DNA from: Hugenholtzia roseola DSM 9546
GTDB taxonomy: Bacteria > Bacteroidota > Bacteroidia > Cytophagales > Bernardetiaceae
DNA: 57,716 nucleotides
NCBI RefSeq assembly: GCF_000422585.1
Contig: NZ_KE383888.1
Span: forward strand, 16,624-74,339
Direction: 5' to 3'
This document shows, in pieces, positions 50,321-57,641 of this stretch (position 1 is the first letter of the stretch; each line of letters opens with the position of its first letter). Made by a program: the position numbers and the translations under genes. The notes beneath the pieces are model-generated. The model was not told the DNA's origin and made no database searches. It saw nothing but the letters and a program-made list of their open reading frames with translations.

Positions 50321-51301
50321 ATGCAAAAAAAGCTACTTCTCTTGTTAGTTTTCTTGCTAATAGGATTTTTTAAGCCACTTTTGGCACAGGAGGCTTTCCC
50401 TGCGGTTAAGGATAGTTTGGAAGTCTATCAAAAAAAAGCAAAAGAAGAAAACAAAAAATTGCTTATCTTTTTTACTGCCAAATGGTGTGCGCCCTGCCTC
50501 AAACTTAAAAAAGGCACTTTCGAAGAGCCAGCAGTAGAAGCAATCGTCGAGGCGCGTTACCTTTGGATAGAAGCCGACATCGACACGCCCTTTGGAGACA
50601 AACTCATCAGACACTTCAATTTAAAAGGAGGCGGCATTCCCGTTTTGCTGATTTATGAAGAAGACAAAATATTGGCTCTGCACAATGGCTATCTCACCCC
50701 TTCGCAGGCGGTTTCGTTTTTAGAAAAAGACTACCACAAGGAGCAAGAAACTGTACGCATCTATAAAAATGTGCTTGATTATCAGTGGTTTAAGGGCGTT
50801 TTAGTGGGTTATGCACTAACGCAGGCGCAAACGCCAAGCCATTGGCAGCCGCAATGGACTTCCTCTTTTCAGGCAGGTTTGTTGCTCAATTATCATTGGC
50901 GAGCGAACAAGACATTTTCTATTCACTTTTTATACCAACGAAGAAATTTAAAATTTGATGAAAATTATATTTTAAATAGAAATTTTGCAACGCTTGATGT
51001 ACAATACAATCACCCACTTTTTGTTTATGGTGGTGCTTGTAAGTCGCCTTTTTGGTTTAATTTTGCCCTTTATGGTGGTTATTCTTTTGCCGATAAGTTG
51101 CAAAATGCCGAAAATGCCCCTTTTTCTCTTGAAGCGTTGCAAAAATGGGACGCAGGCGCACGCTTGGGATTTAGTGCTTCGATGGGTACTTTCGAGCCTT
51201 CGTTTGGGTATGAGCAAGGTTTTCTGAATCTTTCGCCCCAAAATAGCAGCGTATTGCATAGACAATTTTATGCAACACTAAAAGTAATGATTGGAAAATA
51301 A
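50321..51301 (+). CDS. Thioredoxin-like domain fused to a beta-barrel-like C-terminus
   Basis: A 326-residue exported protein. After a signal peptide (ending PLLAQ) residues 35-145 are a thioredoxin-fold domain with KWCAPC, then FEEPAVEAIVEARYLWIEADIDTPFGDKL and GGGIPVLLIYEED with the cis-proline. The remaining 170 residues are tyrosine- and phenylalanine-rich and strand-forming (FSIHFLYQRRNLKF, FATLDVQYNHPLFVYGG, FGYEQGFLNLS) with the look of a small outer-membrane barrel. The pairing would fix a redox-active domain on the inner face of the outer membrane. Standalone gene. Confidence 0.78.
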   Translation: MQKKLLLLLVFLLIGFFKPLLAQEAFPAVKDSLEVYQKKAKEENKKLLIFFTAKWCAPCLKLKKGTFEEPAVEAIVEARYLWIEADIDTPFGDKLIRHFNLKGGGIPVLLIYEEDKILALHNGYLTPSQAVSFLEKDYHKEQETVRIYKNVLDYQWFKGVLVGYALTQAQTPSHWQPQWTSSFQAGLLLNYHWRANKTFSIHFLYQRRNLKFDENYILNRNFATLDVQYNHPLFVYGGACKSPFWFNFALYGGYSFADKLQNAENAPFSLEALQKWDAGARLGFSASMGTFEPSFGYEQGFLNLSPQNSSVLHRQFYATLKVMIGK

Positions 51302-51333
51302 GCGATTTTTTTTAATTTGTATAGTAAAAATTT

Positions 51334-52701
51334 TTATTGCTTTCCTTTTTCTTTTTTAGATTTTTTAGAAGCCTTCTTTCCTGCAAAAGCCTGAAAAACA
51401 GGCTGTTTTTGAGGTTTTATTTCTGTGAAGGTCAAACTTTGTTTGGTGGTAAGGCGATTAAAAGTAGGCTTTCTGGGTTCGAGTTGGAAAAAAGGATTGA
51501 CAAGCCAATTATCCCATTGCACCTGATTTTTTAGATACAAAGCCAAAATCTGCTGACTGTCCTGATAAGCCTCCTTCATATCGCGCACAAGCGCAGGCGT
51601 GAGCAGGTCTAAATTTGCAGAAAAAGGAACAGTGAGCCAATGTGCCAACGGACGATTTTGAGAAAAACGCGCTTCCAGACCCGCAGGATAGACTTTGTAA
51701 GTTTTTAAGGGTGCGTACTTTTGCCCACCCAAAACCCAAGTAGGCACGCAGGCAAGGCGTGAAAGTGAAATTTTACCCTCTTTTTTGCTTAGTTCGAGTC
51801 GTAACATTACCCCTGCCGTAGAATAACGCCAATATTGCGCCGAAATAAAATTGCCCAAAGAGTACGCCACAAGTCCCGAATCGAGCGTTGCGCCATTTTG
51901 TGTCTTAAATTTTTCTATCGGCTGTAAAACGTGAGGGTGTCCGCCAATGATAATATCTGCACCTGCGGCAATTATTGCCTGTGTGGTTTCTTTTTGGTAG
52001 TCATTGGGTAGGGTCTGATACTCTTGCCCCCAATGTAGGTGTATGATAACAATTTCAGCCCCTTTTTTTCTTGCTTTTTTTATATCTTGTTCTATTTTTT
52101 CAATTTCTATATGATTGACCAAATATTTTTTTGAGGTAGGCACAGGCAAATTAGAAAATTGTGTATAGGCTAAAAGTGCAAAGCTAATTCCTTTTTTGGT
52201 ACAAATAACGAGCGAGTCTTGTGCCTTTTCATTGCGATATGTGCCTATGGGGGTAAGGTTTCGCTTTTCTAATTCGTCTAAGGTGCGCAAAATGCCCGCT
52301 TCGAGTTGGTCGTAGGAATGGTTATTCGTCGTAACTATCAAATCAAAACCTGCCGTTTTTAGCGCGTCTGCATAGGCGTTGGGCGTGTTGAATTGGGGGT
52401 AGCCTGAATAGTTTTGCGTTTTGCCCGCCAAAACCGTTTCGAGATTGCCGATGGCAAAGTCGGCTTCGGAAAGGTAGGGCTTGACCATTTCGAAGTAGGG
52501 TTCAAAATTGTACCCCCCTTCTGCTTGGCGTGCGTATAAAAATTGGGAGGAGTGTCCCATCAAATCGCCTACAAAGACCAAAGAAAGGGTATCTTGTTTG
52601 ATATTTTCTTTTTTTTGTGCAAGCAAAATTTCAGATTGTAAAAACAAAAAAGCAAAAAAAACGAATAGTATATCGTAAAAACGGGGCATAAAAAAAGACA
52701 T
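51334..52701 (-). CDS. CapA family (poly-gamma-glutamate synthesis-type) phosphoesterase-like protein
   Basis: A 455-residue exported protein with the CapA/PgsA metallophosphoesterase-like fold. Motifs: LVFVGDLMGHSSQF, ADFAIGNLETVLAG, DLIVTTNNHSYDQLEAGIL, EIVIIHLHWGQEY and ADIIIGGHPHVLQP. These place metal-binding residues. CapA proteins take part in polyglutamate polymer or capsule export, but in Bacteroidota many are free-standing and of unknown substrate. The C-terminus ends in lysine-rich KKASKKSKKEKGK. Start at MSFFMPRF, where a signal helix follows, is chosen over the ATG 21 codons upstream. Confidence 0.85.
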   Translation of the reverse strand: MSFFMPRFYDILFVFFAFLFLQSEILLAQKKENIKQDTLSLVFVGDLMGHSSQFLYARQAEGGYNFEPYFEMVKPYLSEADFAIGNLETVLAGKTQNYSGYPQFNTPNAYADALKTAGFDLIVTTNNHSYDQLEAGILRTLDELEKRNLTPIGTYRNEKAQDSLVICTKKGISFALLAYTQFSNLPVPTSKKYLVNHIEIEKIEQDIKKARKKGAEIVIIHLHWGQEYQTLPNDYQKETTQAIIAAGADIIIGGHPHVLQPIEKFKTQNGATLDSGLVAYSLGNFISAQYWRYSTAGVMLRLELSKKEGKISLSRLACVPTWVLGGQKYAPLKTYKVYPAGLEARFSQNRPLAHWLTVPFSANLDLLTPALVRDMKEAYQDSQQILALYLKNQVQWDNWLVNPFFQLEPRKPTFNRLTTKQSLTFTEIKPQKQPVFQAFAGKKASKKSKKEKGKQ

Positions 52702-52930
52702 AGACTTGGTATTTTGCAGGGTAGAAAAAGAGAAGGCTATTTTTGCGCTTTCAAAGTTAGGCAATTTTCTACCGACAAAGAAAAAAATATTCGCACGTGA
52801 TAAGCGTTTTGAGTAGAGAAAGCCTATCAGAAAAAAGAAGGTAGGTTTTTATTTTATGAAAAATATTTTCACTATTTCATTCAAACTTATGAACTTATCT
52901 TGTCTTTTTATCCTGCCTTTGCCTTCTGCT

Positions 52931-53239
52931 ATGAGGCACTTCTGCCTTCAACTTGGCTTTGTGCTGCTCTCTACCTTTGCTTTTTCTGCCCCTCTTTTGG
53001 CTCAAAATGAAAGCCTTAGCCCTATTGGAAAATGGAAAACAATAGACGACAATACAGGCAAGGCGCGTTCTATTGTAGAAATTTATGAAAAAAATGGTAA
53101 AATTGTTGGTAAAATTATCAAAGTCATTGACCCCGACAAACCCAATCCGCTTTGCGAAAAATGCACAGGCGATAAGAAAAACAAGCCCATAGAGGGCTTG
53201 GAAATTATCTATGACATGAAAAAAGACACTTATTACTAA
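52931..53239 (+). pseudogene. DUF2147-domain gene, cut short at a terminator
   Basis: A signal-peptide protein whose mature part starts LSPIGKWKTIDDNTGKARSIVEIYEKNGKIVGKIIKVIDPDKPNPLCEKCTGDKK (parted), a clear DUF2147 domain. It then ends abruptly after GLEIIYDMKKDTYY. Intact relatives continue for about 50-60 residues with a glycine-rich and strand-forming half (a DPENGK-type segment). Here a stop codon is followed directly by a terminator hairpin. It is likely that a deletion removed the end of the gene. Start is uncertain: ATGs at 52856, 52889 and 52931 are all in frame, and the last gives the best signal peptide. Confidence 0.65.
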
Positions 53240-53277
53240 AAAGCCCATTTTCTGATGTAAGATTTTGGGCTTTTTTT
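53238..53277 (+). terminator. Terminator at the truncated DUF2147 gene
   Basis: AAAAAGCCCA and TGGGCTTTTT, 10-bp stem, 18-base loop and T-run, starting at the stop codon. Confidence 0.75.
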
Positions 53278-53289
53278 GACAAGGTGCGA

Positions 53290-53442
53290 TTATTGGAAGA
53301 ATGCAATTTTGATGCCATAAAGCAAGACCAAGAGAAAAGAGATGCAAAGCGTAGAAGCTGTAAATAATAAACTAAATACGATAATTTTTCGCATGAGCTT
53401 ATCGTATGATAGTTCAAAATTTGGTTTTTTGTATTCGTTCAT
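53290..53442 (-). CDS. Small membrane protein, 50 residues
   Basis: A 50-residue frame, MNEYKKPNFELSYDKLMRKI, followed by a single hydrophobic helix (IVFSLLFTASTLCISFLLVL) and a short basic/aromatic tail. Its ATG overlaps the TGA of the nuclease gene (ATGA), a typical sign of translational coupling, so it is likely real even though small. The body holds a 9-bp inverted repeat (53376-53407). No family recognised. It ends the minus-strand accessory operon. Confidence 0.65.
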   Translation of the reverse strand: MNEYKKPNFELSYDKLMRKIIVFSLLFTASTLCISFLLVLLYGIKIAFFQ

Positions 53443-53858
53443 AAGTCTAAATGTTCTTTTGATTGTGGGTGTCGTAAGGTATAATGGACTTCTTTAAATT
53501 CTTCACTCCAGATACCCATTTTTTGGTCTTGTGCGAAGCGTTCTAAATTTGTTAGTTCTGGTTTCAAACTGTACTTTTCCCAATGCCATGCCAAACCTTC
53601 ACTAACTAATTTTTCATCTAAACTTTCATTTTTAAAATGTACTTCTGCTAAATAACGTCCGTAAGTATCTTTCTTAAATACTTGTATTTCAACTTCTTGC
53701 GAAAGTATCAAGTCAGAAAGATAACGCTGCACTTTTTTACCGAAATCGGTTCTTAGTTCAGGTACATCAATATTAGCAAGTCGAATCGTAATCGGCAAAT
53801 TATGGTATTGGACGACGAAAGTGTCGCCGTCCAAAACTTTTAAAACTAAAACCCTCAT
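53439..53858 (-). CDS. SNase-like thermonuclease domain protein
   Basis: A 139-residue nuclease of the staphylococcal-nuclease fold. VLDGDTFVVQYHNLPITIRLANIDVPEL carries the metal- and substrate-binding Asp, Arg and Asp, and KKDTYGRYLAEVHFKNESLDEKLVSEGLAWHWEK the second part, with the glutamate/arginine pair in the usual order. There is no signal peptide, so it is cytoplasmic or secreted by another route. Such genes are often plasmid- or phage-borne. It is in a row with small unknown genes and SSB. Confidence 0.88.
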   Translation of the reverse strand: MRVLVLKVLDGDTFVVQYHNLPITIRLANIDVPELRTDFGKKVQRYLSDLILSQEVEIQVFKKDTYGRYLAEVHFKNESLDEKLVSEGLAWHWEKYSLKPELTNLERFAQDQKMGIWSEEFKEVHYTLRHPQSKEHLDL

Positions 53859-53859
53859 A

Positions 53860-54195
53860 CTATTTTATTGTTTGAGGTTTGTTTTCTGCGTCAGTGGGCT
53901 GCTGCTGTTTTCCAACGACCATATCAGCGGGCAACTCGTACAAAAGTGCAGTTTCTTTTGTGAGTTCAATTCTTGGGGCTTTTTCGTTTGGCGTAACAGT
54001 TTCGGGAACTAACGGCTCTTTGTCCAAAGAAAGAACAAGATATTTTACATTTCCTTTTGTTACTACTTTTTGATACAAGACTGCATCTCCGCCAGCTTCC
54101 CAACTAACCTCGAACAAGAGAAAGCCATTCAAATAGATGCCAAAAACGAAATAGTCGTGTTCGTAACGGTGTTTGATGATTGTAATACCGAACAT
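53860..54195 (-). CDS. Hypothetical protein, 111 residues
   Basis: An unrecognised 111-residue protein. The start MFGITIIKHRYEHDYFVFGIYLNGFLLFEVSWEAGGDAVLY is beta-rich and looks like a compact domain. The last third (PTDAENKPQTIK) is low complexity and rich in charged residues, so it may be a flexible tail. The stop lies one base before the nuclease start. Reading frame and base composition agree with neighbours. Confidence 0.65.
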   Translation of the reverse strand: MFGITIIKHRYEHDYFVFGIYLNGFLLFEVSWEAGGDAVLYQKVVTKGNVKYLVLSLDKEPLVPETVTPNEKAPRIELTKETALLYELPADMVVGKQQQPTDAENKPQTIK

Positions 54196-54205
54196 AAAAC
54201 AAGGT

Positions 54206-54445
54206 TTAGAAAGTGGAAATTAAATTGAATTCCAAATTTACATCTTCGGCGTATTCCTCGCCATCATTTGTAAAACAGGAATAAAAAGGCTCTAAGTCTT
54301 TATTTTTTGCAATCAAAATAGTTTTATCTTTTGTTTTGATGAAAATTAGGACATTATTGCCGTTTTTTTTGATTTTGAGCAAACCAGAAAAGTCGTCGAC
54401 CTTTTCATGCTCTATCAATTTTGCGATTGTTGTTTTTTCTGTCAT
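54206..54445 (-). CDS. Hypothetical protein, 79 residues
   Basis: A 79-residue unrecognised protein: MTEKTTIAKLIEHEKVDDFSG then strands GLLKIKKNGNNVLIFIKTKDKTILIAKN. Lysine-rich and probably soluble. It overlaps the upstream membrane gene by 41 bases in another frame and ends 10 bases before the next gene's start, so it sits tightly inside the operon. Overlap of this size is plausible for compact accessory genes. Confidence 0.6.
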   Translation of the reverse strand: MTEKTTIAKLIEHEKVDDFSGLLKIKKNGNNVLIFIKTKDKTILIAKNKDLEPFYSCFTNDGEEYAEDVNLEFNLISTF

Positions 54446-54638
54446 GAGGTAAATCTCCTTTGTAAAGTAAAGTATCTACAATAGTTTCAATCCTTACTAA
54501 TCGTTTGATGAGATGTTCGTTATCTCTCTTATATTCAGAAAGAAAAATCCAAACTAAGTACAATAACAAACCAATACTCATAATCAAAACAAACAACATT
54601 ATCAAGACTGCAATTTCAAAGCGTACTATTTCCATCAT
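54405..54638 (-). CDS. Small single-helix membrane protein
   Basis: A 77-residue protein with a long hydrophobic helix (FEIAVLIMLFVLIMSIGLLLYLVWIFL) and a charged helical tail (EYKRDNEHLIKRLVRIETIVDTLLYK). The ATG pair at 54638 (MMEIVRFE) is the likely start. The tail pattern suggests a short coiled coil. Resembles small phage holin- or DUF-type membrane proteins but is not assignable. Overlaps the next gene by 41 bases. Confidence 0.6.
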   Translation of the reverse strand: MMEIVRFEIAVLIMLFVLIMSIGLLLYLVWIFLSEYKRDNEHLIKRLVRIETIVDTLLYKGDLPHDRKNNNRKIDRA

Positions 54639-54704
54639 AATTTGAGTGTTTAAATAGCAAGGGAATAACATTCCCCTGCTAAATAATATCAAAGATAAGC
54701 AAGC

Positions 54705-55136
54705 CTAAATGGTCGCTCTTTTTGCAACAATGGCAGCCTGTACTGCTGTGTAGCGTGCAATTTCAGTATCGAGGGCTTGCTTGCGAATTGAAAAAATCAT
54801 CAACACAGTACTACCAATGCTTTCCGCACGTTTGTTGAGGTTGAAAACTTTAAAATTCAATTTTACAAGTTCGTCTTCGAGTTGCTTGCGAACAGGTGAG
54901 CCAACGGGTAGGGTTGGAATGATGCTATTGTAGCTATCGGCAGTTGTTTGGGCAGCCTCTAAGTCAGCTTCTACTTGCGTAGAAATTTCAATCGCACGAG
55001 CCGAGCGTCGAGCAAGGCTAAGTAATTGAAAATTTGCTTCGTTTAAGGCTTCAACAATCGCAGCTTCGCCCGCATCACATTCTTCTACTGTGGTATAAAG
55101 TGCCACAATGTCGAGTTCTGGATTGATAAAGGACAT
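54705..55136 (-). CDS. All-helical hypothetical protein
   Basis: A 143-residue alanine-rich protein with long helices and no signal peptide: ALYTTVEECDAGEAAIVEALNEANF, TQVEADLEAAQTTADSYNSIIPTLPVGSPVRKQLEDELVKLN. It has the look of a helical bundle, such as a four-helix phage-type or DUF-type structural protein. The start MSFINPEL is chosen over the frame opening upstream. A minus-strand TATCTTTT box lies upstream near 55166. No family recognised. Confidence 0.6.
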   Translation of the reverse strand: MSFINPELDIVALYTTVEECDAGEAAIVEALNEANFQLLSLARRSARAIEISTQVEADLEAAQTTADSYNSIIPTLPVGSPVRKQLEDELVKLNFKVFNLNKRAESIGSTVLMIFSIRKQALDTEIARYTAVQAAIVAKRATI

Positions 55137-55334
55137 AACTGTAATAAATTTGAGTGAAAAAAAAAGATAGCGCAAATCTCAAAAGCCAAAATTAAAGGAA
55201 TTTTTTTTGTGCGTTTGCTAATTTTTTTGTATATTTCAATGTTTTCTAACAAACTTCATTCTATTTCATTCTGCCTTTACAATAGGCTCTACACTGAAAA
55301 AAACACTTTTTCACTTCTCTAAATCTTTTGTAAA

Positions 55335-55526
55335 ATGCTTTGTAAAAAACAATTAGCAGAACTTTACGGTATTTCACGCCCGACTTTAAATGTTTGGCTT
55401 AAGAAAATAGGCATGTATGAAAAGGGAAAATCACTTTTTACACCTGCACAAATCAAAATCATTTTCGACGCTTGGGGCTATCCTGATAGCTATTTAGATA
55501 GAACAGAAAAAAAAAACCACACTTGA
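55335..55526 (+). CDS. Small helix-turn-helix protein
   Basis: A 63-residue protein with a helix-turn-helix: KKQLAELYGISRPTLNVWLKKIG, which resembles the MerR/terminase small-subunit or excisionase style. The second helix, FTPAQIKIIFDAWGYPDSYL, is typical of such short DNA-binding proteins. It is the only plus-strand gene of the accessory module and is divergent from the small-gene operon, so it may regulate that operon. The -7-like box (TAAATCTTTTG, about 55320-55329) ends only five bases before the ATG, implying a nearly leaderless message. Confidence 0.7.
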   Translation: MLCKKQLAELYGISRPTLNVWLKKIGMYEKGKSLFTPAQIKIIFDAWGYPDSYLDRTEKKNHT

Positions 55527-55535
55527 AAGGTGTAG

Positions 55536-55675
55536 TAGAGTTTATGAACGAATCAGAACTTACATAGACAAAACAAAAGAAACCGTATTCACCATAGCCG
55601 TAGAACTATACAATTTCAGGAAAACTTTTGCCCTAAAAAGAAAAGTCATACGGCTATAATTATTCATAAACTCTA
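55536..55675. repeat. Nested inverted-repeat element
   Basis: TAGAGTTTATGAA (55536-55548) pairs with TTCATAAACTCTA (55663-55675). Inside lies a second pair, ATAGCCGTA (55594-55602) and TACGGCTAT (55649-55657). No open frame of note exists between them. The element is 140 bases and lies between the HTH gene and ssb. Confidence 0.6.
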
Positions 55676-55709
55676 GTTTTTTTAGTGAGATTTGTAGAAA
55701 ATAATTGCC

Positions 55710-56039
55710 TCAATCTTCTTTTTTGCCCATAAAAAGCAATTTATCTACATAGATTTTTGGTTTTGTCATCTCTACATTTTCCTGATTTACAAAGGTTTCA
55801 ATGCGTAAAATACCCTCAACGTATATTTGTTTCCCTCTTTGAAACCATGCAACATCAAAAGAATTTGCGTAGAGTTCGCAAGAATACCAATCGACAAATT
55901 CTGTATCTTGCTTTTTATAGTTAATTGCTACTGAAAAGTTAATAACTTTTTTAACTTCTCCTGTACTTTTAACTGTGATTTCTTTGGCTTTGGCAGAGCC
56001 AATATAGCCGATAATTGTTACTTTTGCTAAACTTGCCAT
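55710..56039 (-). CDS. ssb: Single-stranded DNA-binding protein (short)
   Basis: A 109-residue OB-fold SSB: ASLAKVTIIGYIGSAKAKEI, then VKKVINFSVAINYKKQ, VDWYSCELYANSFDVAWFQRGKQIYVEGILR and a final VDKLLFMGKKED. It has the single OB domain but lacks the long acidic C-terminal tail of chromosomal SSB (usually DDDLPF at the end). The length and lack of tail suit the plasmid, phage or integrative-element type. It overlaps the start of the next upstream gene by 13 bases. Confidence 0.88.
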   Translation of the reverse strand: MASLAKVTIIGYIGSAKAKEITVKSTGEVKKVINFSVAINYKKQDTEFVDWYSCELYANSFDVAWFQRGKQIYVEGILRIETFVNQENVEMTKPKIYVDKLLFMGKKED

Positions 56040-56215
56040 GTTTTTAGTTCGTTTTGAAGGTGGTAAAATAAAATTTCAGACAAATCAGAAGGCAAAGTGT
56101 ATATTTTACCTTCAAAAGAAAGTAAAATATCAAAATTTGTACTATTTGAAGATTTTACTAAGCCTTCAATAAAAGAAGTCAAAGGCTTATGGGTACGTTT
56201 TTTTTTCCTGCTCAT
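56027..56215 (-). CDS. Hypothetical protein, 62 residues
   Basis: A 62-residue protein, MSRKKKRTHKPLTSFIEGLV then NFDILLSFEGKIYTLPSDLSEILFYHLQNEL, with a basic N-terminus and no signal peptide. No family recognised. Overlap with ssb (13 bases) shows close coupling. It is the first gene of the minus-strand module on the side of the IS110 element. Confidence 0.55.
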   Translation of the reverse strand: MSRKKKRTHKPLTSFIEGLVKSSNSTNFDILLSFEGKIYTLPSDLSEILFYHLQNELKTWQV

Positions 56216-56524
56216 AAATTTTGAATGTTAAAGTAAAGAAAGGGTTATCAAAAACAAGTAAAAAAAGGATTTTCATAAGACAAAAGTTAAAGGGTATAAT
56301 AAAAAAAGGCTGCAAGTTATTTGGTTCTTACTTTCGTATCGTCATGTGCGGCATATAGTCTGAACCTTGCTAAATTCAATCCATTGCTCGAACTTATTAT
56401 CAGATTGTCCAAATAAATAAAAAGGGGTTGCACTGTCTTTTACAGCATATCGGATAAAATCCTTAGATTGCTAACAAAGTAAATACGCATTTATCCCCTG
56501 ATTTGCAGCCTTTTAGCTTGTCTG
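56216..56524 (-). other. IS110 3' noncoding end and spacer
   Basis: About 310 bases between the transposase stop and the next gene, without a coding frame. It contains the predicted structured RNA described at 56301-56514, after which A/T-rich sequence runs to the small gene at 56215. The right boundary of the element lies somewhere in 56216-56300 but cannot be fixed here. Confidence 0.5.
56301..56514 (-). ncRNA. Candidate IS110 bridge RNA
   Basis: On the minus strand, starting just after the transposase stop, AAAAGGCTGCAA (56503-56514) pairs with TTGCAGCCTTTT (56304-56315), followed by T residues. This stem would close a 214-nt RNA. Inside it, GGATAAA/TTTATCC (56490-56496 with 56452-56458) encloses a 31-nt loop, and GGTTC/GAACC (56362-56366 with 56323-56327) encloses a 34-nt loop; a small hairpin CTGT/ACAG lies between. 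Two large internal loops in one structured RNA is the layout of bridge RNAs, in which one loop binds target and the other donor DNA. A location 3' of the transposase is that of the IS1111-type branch. Inference from sequence, not experiment. Confidence 0.55.
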
Positions 56525-57520
56525 CTATGGACGATTTTTGTCATACATAACTTTATTTTTTCCACAGAAATAAACTTGTATTGCTAATTTTCTGGTGGCT
56601 GCGATAAGTCTTTGTTTAAAAGTTAGATGGTCTAACCTTGAAACTAACTCTTTAATTTGCGGATTGTGTCGCATGGCAATATTAGCGGCTTGGCTTAGTG
56701 CTGCCCTCAATTGAGAATTACAAACTGATTTGTGTGCAATTCTTGTTTTATACTTGACAGAGCTACCACTTTCATAGAAATTTGGTACAACGCCGATATA
56801 AGAAGTAAAATCACGAGGATTATTGAACCTTGTAAAGTTGTTTGTATAATAGATAAGATAAGGAATAGTATTCTCACCAACACCCGAAATACTGTTTAAG
56901 GCTTCGTATGTTGCTGCAAAATTTTCTTTGCAATATTGAGAAATTCCCTTATCAAAATTCTTTTTGTAGGCTTGATTATTAGAAATGAGAGAACGCAAAC
57001 CCTTGTCGGCATATTCAAAGGTTATATTTTCTAATTTATCCTGCACAAAACCATAAGCCTCTAAAATATTATTTAAGGCTCTATCTCTTTTTTCAAGTTG
57101 TTTTTTTGTTCGGATAAGCAAACCCAACTCAATAAGGTTAGCAGTTCGAGCCACATAGGGACGAACTAATTTATCTTTGTAACGGTGTGCGTAATCACTA
57201 ATTTCCTTCGCATCTACTTTGTCGGTCTTATTGCGCTGCAATACTGTTTTTTTATAAGACGCGATAGAAAAAGCATGAATTTCGTTACAATGATAGCCAC
57301 GAGAGCTAAAATAATCCATAATTGGAAAGCTATAAATGCCTGTTGTTTCACAAGCAAGATTAAAATTTATACCACTTTCCAAGATAATACGCTCCAAATT
57401 TGCGTAGCCTTTCAGGTTGTTGTTAATCCTACCTGTACGCAGATAATGTCCCATATTTTTAGGATTTGGGAAGGCGTAATCGATTTTCTCTTTTGAAATG
57501 TCTAATCCTATCCAAAACAT
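56525..57520 (-). mobile_element. IS110-family transposase and element core
   Basis: A 331-residue IS110-family transposase (DEDD plus serine type). The RuvC-like DEDD residues are seen: Asp7 (GLDISKE), Glu58 (ACETTGIYS), Asp100 and Asp103 (NKTDKVDAKE). The C-terminal domain has ISGVGENTIPYLIYY and SYIGVVPNFYESGSSVKYKTRIAHK, in which Ser251 is the likely catalytic serine. The frame is intact with no stops, so it could be active. IS110 elements lack terminal inverted repeats and target duplications, so the ends are not visible. Confidence 0.92.
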
Positions 57521-57549
57521 AGATGTTAGATTTTCTTTACAATGTCTTG

Positions 57550-57580
57550 CAAAACTATCAAATATTTTTTACCTTTGCAA
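57550..57580 (-). promoter_or_regulatory. Transposase promoter
   Basis: TAGTTTTG on the minus strand (57550-57557), an exact TAnnTTTG match, with TTG 20 bases upstream (57578-57580). It is 29 bases upstream of the transposase ATG. Confidence 0.65.
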
Positions 57581-57641
57581 GTGTCCAACCAAAAAAATGT
57601 AAAAAAAATTTACAAGCCCATGATACAATCCATATTCTTAA

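Noticed and set aside
55536-55675. CRISPR-like or att-like reading of the nested inverted repeats
   Set aside because: Only one pair each, no direct repeats or spacers, and no integrase in the window.
56230-56237. Eight-base match (AAAGTAAA) between the 31-nt loop of the candidate bridge RNA and sequence beyond the element's 3' end
   Set aside because: The match is short and in AT-rich DNA, and orientation does not fit a guide rule clearly. Expected by chance.
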